Assembly (NCBI RefSeq): GCF_004027225.2
Contig: NC_044296.2
Coordinates: 5,451,943-5,515,942 of the forward strand
Direction: 5' to 3'
DNA length: 64,000 bases
Origin: Strigops habroptila
Taxonomy: Eukaryota; Chordata; Aves; Psittaciformes; Psittacidae
The position numbers and the translations under genes are program-made. Numbering within the stretch: the stretch's first letter is position 1; each line of letters begins with the position of its first letter. Under the pieces are notes generated by a model, which made no database searches, was not told the DNA's origin, and worked only from the letters and a program-made list of their open reading frames with translations. Shown piece after piece: positions 12,701-24,700 of this stretch.

Positions 12701-15700
12701 AACCCCCCAAACTTGTGATTAGTATTGTAGCTTACTTGATGTTTGTGAGCCTCATCAAACAGTGTTGGTTTCATAGAATCATAGAATGGTTTAGGTTGGA
12801 AAGGACCTTAAGATCATCTAGTTCCAACCCCCCTGCCATGGGCAGGGACACCTCCCACTAAACCATGTCGCCCAAGGCTCTGTCCGCCCTGGCCTTGAAC
12901 ACTGCCAGGGATGGAGCATTCACAACTTCCTTGGGCAACCCATTCCAGTGCTTCACCACCCTCACTGAAAGAACTTGTTCCTTATATCTAATCTAAACTT
13001 CCCCTGTTTAAGTTTGAAGCCGTTACCCCTCGTCCTACCACTACAGTCCCTAAGGAAGAGTCCCTCCCCAGCATCCTCATAGGCCCCCTTCAGATACTGG
13101 AAGCTGCTCTGAGGTCTCCACGCAGCTTCTCTTCTCCAGGCTGAACAGCCCCAACTTTCTCACCCTGGCTCCATACGGGAGGTGCTCCAGCCCCTGATCA
13201 TCCTCGTGGCCCTCCTCTGGACTTGCTCCAACAGCTCCATGTCCTTTTTATGTTGAGGACACCAGAACTGTACACAGTACTCCAAGTGAGGTCTCATGAG
13301 AGCAGAGTAGAGGGGCAGGATCACCTCCTTCGACCTGCTGGTCACGCTTCTTTTGATGCAGCCAAGGACACGGTTGGTTTCTGGGCTGCGAGTGCACGCT
13401 GAAGCCGGCTCATGTTAAGCTTCTTGTCAACCAACACCCCCAAGTCCTTCTCTGCAGGGTTGCTCTGAATCTCTTCTCTGCCCAGCCTGTAGCAGTGCCT
13501 GGGATTGCCCCGACCCAGGTGTAGGACCTTGCGCTTGGCTTGGTTAAACTTCATAAGGTTGGCATCGGCCCACCTAACAAGTGTGTCAGGGTCCCTCTGG
13601 ATGGCATCCCTTCCCTCCAGCCTATCAACCGAACCACACAGCTTGGTGTCGTCGGCAAACTTGCTGAGGGCGCACTCAATCCCACTGTCCATGTCGCCGA
13701 CAAAGATGTTGAACAGGACCGGTCCCAACACCGATCCCTGAGGGACACCACTCATTACAGGTTTCCAACTGGACATCAAGCCATTTACCACAACTCTTTG
13801 CGTGCGGCTATCGAGCTAGTTCTTTATCCACTGAGTGGTCCATCCATCAAGTTGATGTCTCTCCAATTTAGAGACAAGGATGTCATGCGGGACAGTGTCG
13901 AACGCTTTGCACAAGCCCAGGTAGATGACGTCAACTGCTCTGCCCCTGTCCATCAGTTCTGTAGCCCCATCATAGAAGGCCACCAAATTGGTCAGGCAGG
14001 ATTTCCCCTTAGTTTATGTGAAGAAAACGTGCTTAATGATCCAAGTAGGTCATCCTGCCTGCCTGGGAAGGGCAGGTTGTAAAGAGCTGCCTTCTCTGGG
14101 AGGTTGCTAAGACTCAGGCTACTGCTCCCTGTTGTGCCATCTCCTCTCTAATGATTGTCCTGGTCCTGCTGGCTGGGAGCTGAAGCTGCACATTTGGAGT
14201 GCAAGAAGAAATGTGGAGGTTGGTTTGTTCCTTTCCCTTTCAATGTGCTCGTGTTGGTGCCTCAGGAAGCCCTGTTTGGCTGCCTGTGCTGGTTCAGATA
14301 CTGCTTTTATAACATGAGACCTTCTAACAGTCTTCCAGTGCCTAAAGCGGCTACAAGAAACTTGGAGAGGGGCTTTGGATGAGGGCGTGTAGGGACAGGA
14401 CAAGGGGAATGGCTTTAACCTGCTAGAGGGGAGATTGAGATGAGCTCTGAGGCAGAAGCTCTTCCCTGTGAGGGTGCTGAGGCGCTGGCACAGGGTGCCC
14501 AGAGAAGCTGTGGCTGCCCCATCCCTGGCAGTGTTCAAGGCCAGGTTGGACACAGGGGCTTGGAGCAACCTGCTCTAGTGGAAGGTGTCCCTGCTCATGG
14601 CAGGGGCTGGAGCTGGAGGAGCTTTAAGGTCTTTTCCAACCAAACCGGTTGGGTTTAAACTGTTGGGATCTCAAACTGTGATTAGTCAGCTCTTGCTTCT
14701 CCCCCTTTATTAGTGGCACTTTGAGAACAACATAGTGGAGGATCCACCTGAGGATCCTTCCCCTGCACGAGGACACTGCACATGTTAAAAGTGCTGAATC
14801 CTGCTTCTCGGCACGAGCCTGCAGGCAGGAGATTCGGAGCAATGCTCAGAAGACAAAGGCAGGAAGTGAATTCTGGACCAAGCCTTCACAGAGGTGGATT
14901 GTGCTTCTCTGACCTGGGGTTGGGAAACAGTAATCTGGGATCTTGTGGCAGCTGAAAACTCCATCTGAACACACAGAGTCCCAGGGGCTACTTGGGGTCA
15001 TGTGCTGTGTTCATGTCCCTGATGTTTTTGCAACTAGAAAGGCAACAGGAGGTTGTCTGTTGCCTTGCTGTTGACCTACAGCTCTCCCAGTAGCCAGGAG
15101 ACACTCCAGTGAATGGTGCTTGTGGGTTGTGACCTGCTAGAAGGAGATCTGAAGCATATCCTACCGCTGAGCAAAGGTAAGGGGACAACTGGCTGTTGCT
15201 GTAGCTTCTCTGGAAGGCGGTGAGGAATGTGACTTCAAAGTCCTTCAGCCTTTTATGGGCTCACTTTAAATTGGCGTCGTGGTTTTAGCGTGGTGCCGCT
15301 GTGCCTGGATGTCATCACAGAGCTGGCTCTGTCCTGGAGAGGTTACGCTTCCTGCTGGGATGTTTGCTGTCTAATTGATCTCATCAAGCTTTGCTGTGAC
15401 TTCTGGTACACGGATTTGGACTTGAAGGCTGTGATGAAGAGAGGAGCCAGAGGCTGGGAAGAGGCTGGTGTCCCGACCGTGCTGCCGGGGTGCACTCGAC
15501 ATGCTGGGGAGCATGTGTTGTTCCACTCCTGTGACTGGCAGAGTGGAAAGGAGCAGGAATACTGTGTTCAGATAAGACTGCACCTTTCCCATGAGGCAGA
15601 TGTTTGCCTGAACATCCCACTGGATTGCATAATTACAAAGCGGAGCATGGAGCCGAGCGGCTGCAGCCTCTACTGCTGCTGGGGATAAGCTATTGTGTGC

Positions 15701-18700
15701 TCCTCTTGATGAGATGTTGTTCTGCTTTTGCTGCCTGCTGTGTCACGCGGCTCGGGCTAAAGCCCTCCAAAATTGTCCTTTTCTGTTCCCTACACACAGC
15801 TGATCGGAGACAAGAAAACAAATCACTTCTTTCTCAATTTCATTTCCCTGGTCTTGTCCTGCTCGTTCCTCGCTGTAATTGGGCTGAACCACTGGAAGTG
15901 CTTTTCTGCTGAGCTGGCAAGGAAACATTTCAGCACGGTGTGTCCTGCATCAGCAGCGTGGCCCCAGGGAAGTGAACACCCGGGATGCCATCCCCACCTG
16001 CAGCCAAGGGAGGAATGTGTTAACTGCCCCCCTGCATCTTCAGCTCCTGCCCTGCCTCCGGAGCCCGGATAAGCAGATGGATTTCTGAGGCAGAAAGAGT
16101 TTCTGCATAAACAGGAGGGACAAGACAAGGGGAAATGGCTTTAACCTGCCAGAGGGGAGATTGAGATGAGCTCTTAGGCAGAAGCTCTTCCCTGCGAGGG
16201 TGCTGAGGCGCTGGCACAGGGTGCCCAGAGAAGCTGTGGCTGCCCCATCCCTGGCAGTGTTCAAGGCCAGGGGCTTGGAGCAACCTGCTCTAGTGGAAGG
16301 TGTCCCTGCCTCTGGCAGGGGTTGGAGCTGGAGGAGCTTTAAGGTCCCTTCCAACACAAACCACTCTGGGATTCTATAAAAAACAAAACTCAGAGGCTGG
16401 TAGGTGCCTTCCCTGCAGATCATCCCCCTGTGGCAATCCCTTGCAGTGGCTGGACCACGCAGGGCTCAAATCACTTGATCCTGGGGGGAAGTGCTGGTGA
16501 GGGAGCAGCTTCTGGGCTTTAGGGTTGAAAACCCTCAAGCAGAAGGCTGGAGGGGGTTGCTGGGGGTGGCAGGGTCCTTGAGGAAACCCACAGAGCAGGA
16601 GTGGAAAGGAGGGAGCAGGGCAAGCTGAGCAGCGCCCCAAGGCCCTGTCCTACCTAGCAGGTACATTAAGCTCTTTCCCTTAATTTGTACAAGCCAGGCT
16701 GTTCCTTTCCCTCCTGAGTTTATGCTCAACTGAAGAAGGCAAAGGGCCTGGGAAGGGAGTGTGGCACGTAAGGTTGGTGCAGCAGATCATGGTTTGCAAA
16801 TGTCATCTTCCCTCCACAAAGTGGAGGTGGTTCCTGCGTGCTTGAAACGGCAAAACGAGGCATGGAGCTGGTGTGGGAGGTGAGAGGAGGGGAACAGGGG
16901 ATGAAATGGGATTGCTTATCCCTGGCTGCTCCTGGGAGTCCCAGGGGAGGCCCTGGCATGGTAGGACTAAAACTCAAGAGTCCTTTTCTGTGTTGGACAC
17001 TGACCCTATAGAGGCTTTCCTGGAGTAAATCCATCCCTGTCCTGTGGGGTACCAGCGTCATGGTGGGGGTGGCCAAGCCACCGTGGCTGTGAATAGCGAG
17101 GCATATAAAAAAGCAGATGCTAAATCAGAGATGGGAATTGCTGAATGCTACAACCAAAGCATTCACCTCTGAGGCGGCAGAGGAGCTTGAGCCTTGGCCA
17201 GAGCCGTGCCCAGATGAGAAGAGGAGCCGAAGGCAGCAGGTGAGGCGATGTGTACTGCAAGACCCAGGCAGGGGGGAAAGCTGGGGTTTCATCCCAGGGT
17301 TCCCCTTCCAGAGCCGCTCATCACATTCCTGAATTCACCCTCACTAAGCAGCACCAAATAGGTTAAGGATCAACTCAATCAGCTCTTAAAGAGCTGAACC
17401 TTCCCACGGCAGAGCTCCTGTTCCCCACAAACCCGGTTGCTGTCTCCTGCGGCTGTATAACCCCCAAAGCTGGTGTTAAATCAGGTCTCTCAAGGCCATC
17501 TGTCAGCTCGGTTGAGATGAGCAGAGCCAAGGAGCCAGTGCAAGATTTGTTCTCATTTTCTGCCTAGACAAGTCAATTTTATAAAGCTGATTTGGGGGGG
17601 GGGGGGGGGGGCGAGGTTTTGCTGGTGCTGCCCTTGTCCACCTGAAGCATCATTTCTCCCAGAGATCCGCAGCTCCTTGCGCCCAGATCACCTCTTTCTG
17701 TTGCACAGGCATTGGTCTTGATTCCACTCTTGGTACGTGTACAGCAGCAGACACCTAGAAGCTGGGGGTGAAAGCAGCTTGTGGTAATTATCACAAAATT
17801 CAAGCTAATCTCCTGCTCTGGAATTGTGACAAAGTGCAGAACAGCAATTAGTGCAGCAGGAGAGCGGCCGTAGCAGGGAGAGCACAGTGTCCCTGTGCCA
17901 CGCTGTGCTCCCAGTGAATTCCAGCATTCAGCTTGGAGCAGGATTTGCCCCTTTGGGTTCCTCTGTGGGCTTGAGTTGCTTCTCCAGCTCGTGCCCTGAA
18001 TGTTCATTAGCCAAATGCTCACTTAGTGCCCTATCTCCTGCACCACTGCGGGGCTTCTTGTTGGATGTTCAGAGAGTTGTATTGTCGTAGGCCGAAGAAC
18101 TGATTTTTGAGCACAAAACCTGATAATTTGCTGATATGACAAAGGGGAATGGCTTAAAGCTCAAAGAGGAGACATTTAGATGAGTCATTAGGAAGAAGTG
18201 CCTAAAGGGGCTACAAGAAACCTGGAGAGGGGCTTTGGACAAGGGCCTGTAGGGACAGGCCAAGGGGAATGGCTTTAACCTGCCAGAGGGGAGATTGAGA
18301 TGAGCTCTGAGGCAGAAGCTCTTCCCTGTGAGGGTGCTGAGGCGCTGGCACAGGGTGCCCAGAGAAGCTGTGGCTGCCCCATCCCTGGCAGTGTTCAAGG
18401 CCTTGGACACAGGTTGGAAGAGACCTTAAAGCTCATCCAGTTCCAACCCTCTGCCACGGGCAAGGACACCTTCCCCCGGACCAGGTTGCTCCAAGTCCTG
18501 TCCAACCTGGCATTGATCCTCCGGGGCTTCTCCTGCTCTCCATTGAGGAGGGCTGGACATCTGCTCCCCCTGGAGAAGTACCACTACCACCCCCCCAGCT
18601 TGTGTAGATATCCCTCGTGAATCAGAGGACTTGTGGTCCCACGTGCGAGGCTCTTGGCAGGTCAGCAAACACCTCGTGGGGCCAGCAGCAGAGGAACCTG

Positions 18701-21700
18701 TTCTCTCTGTTGCCTAGAAATAAGGAGGTCCTTGCAAACTTGGGCTCATGCTAGGAAATGGGAAGATGGCCTCACCTTAGAGGAGGCTTTGGGCTCCTGT
18801 TTCCATCTCTGATGAGAGATCTAATCTAAAAACCCTAATTTCTCACCGTTCACTGTAATGGAGTAATGGTGGCTTCTCCCCAAGGCAGTAGTAGAGATAA
18901 ATGATGCATTCATTTCTGCGGTATATTTGGACGTTGGGTTCTATAAATAGATTCAATTATCAATGTGGTTTGTCAAGTGCCTTCTGAGTGGCTGGAAAGC
19001 AGCTTCCTAAGTGTCTCTGTGGGCTTCTTATGGAACCGACTCTTCGGTGCAGTCTGGACCTATTGCCCTGCAGCAAGGATTTACAAGAACTGAGTCTCCT
19101 GAAGCCTCTAAGAAACATTATTCCTAAGAAAATATGTACATCTTTGCTTCTGAATGTAGAATTGTTTGGGTTACCCCTGTCATTTCAGACTCCTGCACTG
19201 GTGAAACTGAAAACTGAGCAAAAGCAACTGCTTTAAAGGCTTTCCAGCTTGCTTGAAAGAGCAAAGTGTCAGGCTGGTTTCTTGGTGGGGTGGTTGTTGG
19301 ACTTTTCCCCAATGTCCCTACTTTTACTGATGCTCTTCCTTTCTCTCCTCAGGTCTGGCACCGAAGAGGGCAGCCGTCACCGAGGTGAGATGTGTAAAGC
19401 TGGCCCTGTACATCCTGTGTTGAGAAATGAGAACACAGAGCTCTGGGAAAGGCTCCTGTCTGGCTTTTCTTGAGCAAAGCTGAATTTCAAAGTACCTTTA
19501 AGATGACTGAAAACTTGATATCTGTTATGTGGGAGAAAGAAAATTAGTGGCAGGTCATTGGAATCCCTGTCTTGGCATCACCACAGCCACAGAGGGATTG
19601 TGAAGGGATTATGCCCACCATGTGGCCAGTTTTAGCTTTGTCATCCCTGATGTCTCATAGTAACTGGCTGAGGGCATCTCTTCCACACCAGAACCTGAAG
19701 GTGATAAATGGAGGATCCATGTACCAGACATTTCCAGGGCTCTGTGTTGAGTATCACCTGCTCCTGGGAGTGAGCCAAGGAGGCTGCAACTTGTGAAGCC
19801 ATGAAACAAGGGAATAAATATGTCAAGGGACTGATCTTCCTCACCCCCAATCCAGGTCGCAGGTTGCTGAATCACTGTTACCTTCTGGTGCAAAGCTCTT
19901 CCCAGTTGGCAGCAGGGAATCTCGTGGGAGGATCTGTGCCTCAAAGCTGTTCCCTGAAGCCCACGCTCTTGGTTTAGGGCATCGTGTTCAACTGATTGTT
20001 GTTTGATCTGATTTTCTGACATAGTCCTTTCCATCACTCACCTGGGAGGCTGAATATCCTCCCATGGAACTGCCAGGGATGTGACACTTGATTTTTTTCC
20101 ACCTCCCCAGAAATAATCCTAGTAGGAAGCTCAACTTGTGTGGAAGCTGATTGCTCTCTCAGTGCACAAATAGCCCCACTTTTTCGAGGAGGGGAGCACT
20201 TGGAAGCAAGCCTGGCTGTGCTCAGTGCTTCAAACAGAGCAGGAAATTAAGATTTTTTGCAGGAGAAATCACTGCCCTTTAGCACGAGCAGTCCAAGCAC
20301 TTGAAGCAGAAATAGCTCCAGCTCTCGATTCAAAGCTAAAACACAAAGAACATCTGTAGTCTGAACAAAATTATCCATTGTCTGCTGTAGACATCACTTT
20401 GGAGAGGATGGGTCTGTGCAGCACTCGAGAGAGACACTGAGATAATGTTGTCCCTTGGGAAGTTGACCTTGGATCTCTCTGCATGCTGCTTGAAAGAATA
20501 GCCAAAGCCTGGCTGTTCTTTAAAGTAACCTACCCCTACGTGTCATTGGTGGAGTCTCAGCTGTCTGTTGGGCTCCACCATCCCCTGGGGTGGTGAGAGG
20601 GAGAATAAACTTCTCTCACTGTTTGATTTAATACATCGCTATTTTAGATCACTGAGAAACTGCAGTCAAGCAGTGGGGGCATCTTGGCAGCTGGAAAGCA
20701 AGGAGAACTTTCCTGAACTCAGCATCAATGCTGAGGGCTCTGCCCAGTTGATTTTGGGGTGTCAGATGGACGGGTTGGGTGTTCTAACTCTTCTTCTCTG
20801 GAGGGATGGATGGATAATTTAAACAGCCTTGTTTAAAGCTTGCTCCAGCCATAGAGGTCTCTCTGTCCTTCACAGCCATGATAGTGTGGTTGTGGCTCTG
20901 CTGCTCTCCTTGTTCATGTTGGCCACTTCAGCTTCTGGTCTGGGCTTTAGCTATGCTCTTTCATTGCAGGGACCATCGCTACCAGGACTGCCTGGCCAAG
21001 GGAAGAAGATTGGTCATCGAAGCGTTGATGCTTCTGGTGAAACCACCTACAAAAAGGTTTGGTTTTGTGCAGTGGGAGTAGCTGCAGTGTGTAAGGGGCA
21101 GGTTGAGAAGTTGGGGCCCAATAGCTGCCAGTCTGAGTTAGATTTTTTTCTATGCAGCACCCTTGTACTGCATAATCTTGCAGATGGCAAACCTGGAAGC
21201 CTTAACCCATCTCTTCAGCAGCTGGTAGAATTTGTTCAGCAGTATGTAGTGCCTGGGATGACCCCAGAGGAGTCATAGACATGACTATCATCAGCCATGA
21301 GATGTTATTGGGATAATCTGCTGTGAAATACTTACTGACTGCTCTTCTTATTTGCCAGACCACCTCGTCCACTCTGAAGGGGGCCATCCAGCTGGGGATC
21401 GGATATACTGTTGGCAATCTGAGCTCCAAGCCAGAGAGAGATGTCCTGATGCAGGACTTCTACGTGGTGGAAAGCATTTTTTTCCCAAGGTAATGGAGAC
21501 AGGGAAACAAAACAGATGAGCAACCTGCTTAGTGGAAGGTGTCCCTGCCCATGGCAGGGGTCTGGAACTGGATGAGCTTTAAGGTCCCTTCAACACAAAC
21601 CAGTCTGGGATTCTATGAGTTACTTCTTTTCTTCTCACTGATTCTTTTCAAGAGAGCTTCCTTCCATCTGTCTTTAGATCACTGAGTTGGATACTCTGAG

Positions 21701-24700
21701 TGTTTTAAATATGCATCCATCACATTCAAACAGAACAGTGGGAAGTGCTAGATTCTGCAGCACAGTGGCTTGAAAGGAAGTACAATGCAAGATGCAGTAC
21801 TGTCTGCTTGAGTTTGTTAGCCTTCCTCCATGCTTTTCTTTCTACCTGTCCATCTAGACCTTCTTCCATGGAATTATACCATGTTTGAGATGGAAGAAAC
21901 TGGAAGCTCTTTAACTGTGAATAAGCAAAGCTCATAAAAGCTACGTTCTCTGTGTGAATATATTTTGCTTGGTGGTTCCTTGCACTCTTTGGAAATAGAT
22001 TTTTGGCAGATAATTTAAAACCTGTTTTCCTGTTGTTGTGCCACAGAAGAAAGATGGTTTTGTTTGTTGCTGTTCCTAAGATTTCTTTTAGCAAAGCTGA
22101 ATTCATCTTAAATATACAGTAGCCTTGCTGTGACTGTACATATCTTGTGAGTGGTACTACAGAGGCCCTGCTCATGCCCCGTCTCTCCTGTGCAGTGAAG
22201 GAAGTAATCTCACTCCAGCTCACCATTATGCAGACTTCAGGTTCAAGACCTATGCACCAGTGGCTTTTCGGTACTTCCGAGAACTCTTTGGGATTCGTCC
22301 AGATGATTATTTGGTATGGATTGTTTTCTCCTTCCTCTCTCTTTCCTCCTTTGAGACAAGAAGTTTGCCCCTAAATCAAGGCTGCCACCAATTCTTGCCT
22401 AAAAGGGACAGAAAAAGAGATAAGGAATTGTTCTGATCCCAGCAAGGAGTGGGAACAAGCTATGGATTTAGGGACTGCGTTCAGTTTTGGAGGGGATCCA
22501 GTGATGGTCCCAGGAAGACCAGCAGCGCTCAGCCCAAGTCTTCGTTTGCTAAGAGGTGTAGCTGGATTCCACTGGAGGGAAAGGGAATGATCTGGTTCCA
22601 CGTGTGCTGTGTGAGCTGTGCAGTGGGGTTCCCTCACTGTCACTTTTGGTGACAATAACTCACTGTGTTTACAAGCACAAGGAGTGGTGTTCTGCTGGGT
22701 TCAACCCTGTAGTGTCCCCTGGGGCTCTGAGGACAAAGATGGGAATTTTTCCTTGTGTACTCACTCCAGAGCTATGTGAGTTGTAGTTATTTTAATCATC
22801 TTACAGAGACAGAATAAAATACAGCTTGTTCTTGTGCTCAGAAAGCTGCTTAAAGCTGGAAAGGCTGTTTTTAAATACCCACTAATATAAGCTGTCGGAG
22901 CTTGAAGTACACTGGGGTTGAAGTTGGTCCTTTGTATGTATATGATGCCCTGCTCTTTAGAAAAGGACATTTATAGAGCCAGGGAAGGAAACACATCCAA
23001 ATGAGCACAGGGTTTTTTTAATAGGCCTTTTTTCTGACTTCAGCTGTAGACAGGAGCAGTCGTAGCTGAGCACTTACCAGTAGAAACAAATCTGTGCCAT
23101 TGCATGGTTTGACAGCAGCAGTGGTCCTCATCTGTGCCACCCAAGATAACACTGGCTGCTTTGATGCACGGCTCAAAACCTGGGTGAGGCAAAGAGCCTG
23201 CCTCACCTGCAAAGGTCACAGCTCTGATTTGTTGCTTCTGCTTCCCCTGATTGTCTCTTGCCTGCCACAGCAGCAAATGCCTTAATTATGCATGAGATAA
23301 TTAACTTGATAAAGTCTTGGATCATTAATCTGCGCAGAGCTGAAAGCTGTTTTCAGTATGTAATGATGAGCAGTGAATTTATTGCTCTGATTATGTCTCT
23401 CACATACCCTCCCTCCCTCTCCCCATCTTGCCTCTTGCTGTGGCAGCTCTGACGTGATGCTGCCCTGAATTTGACCTACACAGTTACCTTGGGGTTGGTA
23501 CCTGCTGCAAAGGGTATTTGCATGCTTATACTTTCTTCTTTTTTTAACCATGTCCTCATTTGAGGACCTGCTGTTTGCATACCGATGTCTAGAAACATCC
23601 TCCAAATCCAGTTCCTGATGCTGGACCCCTTTGCTGTGCTTACACTGTGCTGACCCTCTTCTTGTTTGGACACCTGGTCTGATACTTTTCCTGTGTTTCC
23701 AGCAGGATTGAGGGGTGAGATGTGGATTTCTCTGTAACAGGGAGCACGAAGCCAGAGGAGGCTGCTGGGAACAGCCAGTGCACTCTCTTCCCTCCAGCAC
23801 AGTGATACGTGGTAGCCTGAGCAGATTGCCATGTCTCTTAAAATCCCATCTTTCGCTCCGCACTTGTGGTGATGTGCTGAAAGAAGCCTAAATGTCAGAC
23901 ACACACAGTGGGAGAAGATAAGATGTCATTATGAAGCCTGGATGTTGCTGAAAGCAGATGATTAGCTTTATCCCTGAGCAGTTGGGATGCTCTGAAATGT
24001 AATCTCAGTCTCTAATTGGAAACTGTCCATCCACTTTGCTTAGACCTACCCTATCATGAAAATAGTTCTTGTTGGAGCTTTGCTACCCCCTCATCTCCCA
24101 GGGAGACAACATGCTGGGGAAAGCCCTCAAGGGTGTAGGACTCAGTGTGCAATGAGTGAGGCCTAAAAACATGATCTTTTTTTCTCTTTTCCTCCCTAGT
24201 ATTCCCTCTGTAACGAGCCTCTGATAGAGCTGTCGAACCCTGGTGCCAGCGGGTCCCTCTTCTATGTCACCAGCGACGATGAATTCATCATAAAAACTGT
24301 GATGCACAAGGAAGCTGAATTCTTACAGAAGCTCCTTCCTGGCTACTACATGGTGTGTATCCCCCCAGCACCTTGGACACGACTTGGGTTTGTTGTGGCA
24401 GCTTTTCTGTTCGTGTCCCCCACCCTTGTGGCCAATGTTACCACAAATCCAGGCCCAGAAGAACAAATCCTGCCAATTACTTGCGAAGACCATGTCCCTG
24501 GTTTATCCTGGGCCAGAGAACAGCTCTTGATTTCTGACTTCTGGAGAGATGAAGAGAGCTGTTATTTTTAAACTTGAAGTTCCCACTTACTGTGTTTATT
24601 TCTTTTCCAGTTTGGCTTCCCTTTTTTAGCTGCTGTTGATGGGGAAAGCAGGGAATTTCCAGGCTTGGTTGTTTGTCCAGAAAGTGCTGGACATCCCATT

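Larger units (their letters stand above)
802..19352 (+). other. PIP5K1C: PIP5K1C intron 1 (18.5 kb)
   Basis: No coding exon is supported between exon 1 and the 32-nt exon 2. The intron holds two GC-rich tandem arrays near its 5' end (905-1120 and 1127-1365), several CR1 fragments listed separately, one long CR1 (12771-14060), and two copies of a 489-bp duplication (11911-12399 and 16452-16939). It also has a poly-T run at 8160-8177, a G run of about 20 near 17588, and an AT-rich stretch with a perfect MEF2 site near 18941. In 1366-4990, 5540-6415, 8260-10185, 10335-11800, 14660-16105 and 16940-18130 I see ordinary unique intron sequence and nothing I can call. Confidence 0.8.

Noticed and set aside
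13540-14082. 180-residue open frame on + at 13540
   Set aside because: Antisense reading of CR1 ORF2; the recognisable reverse-transcriptase blocks are on the minus strand.
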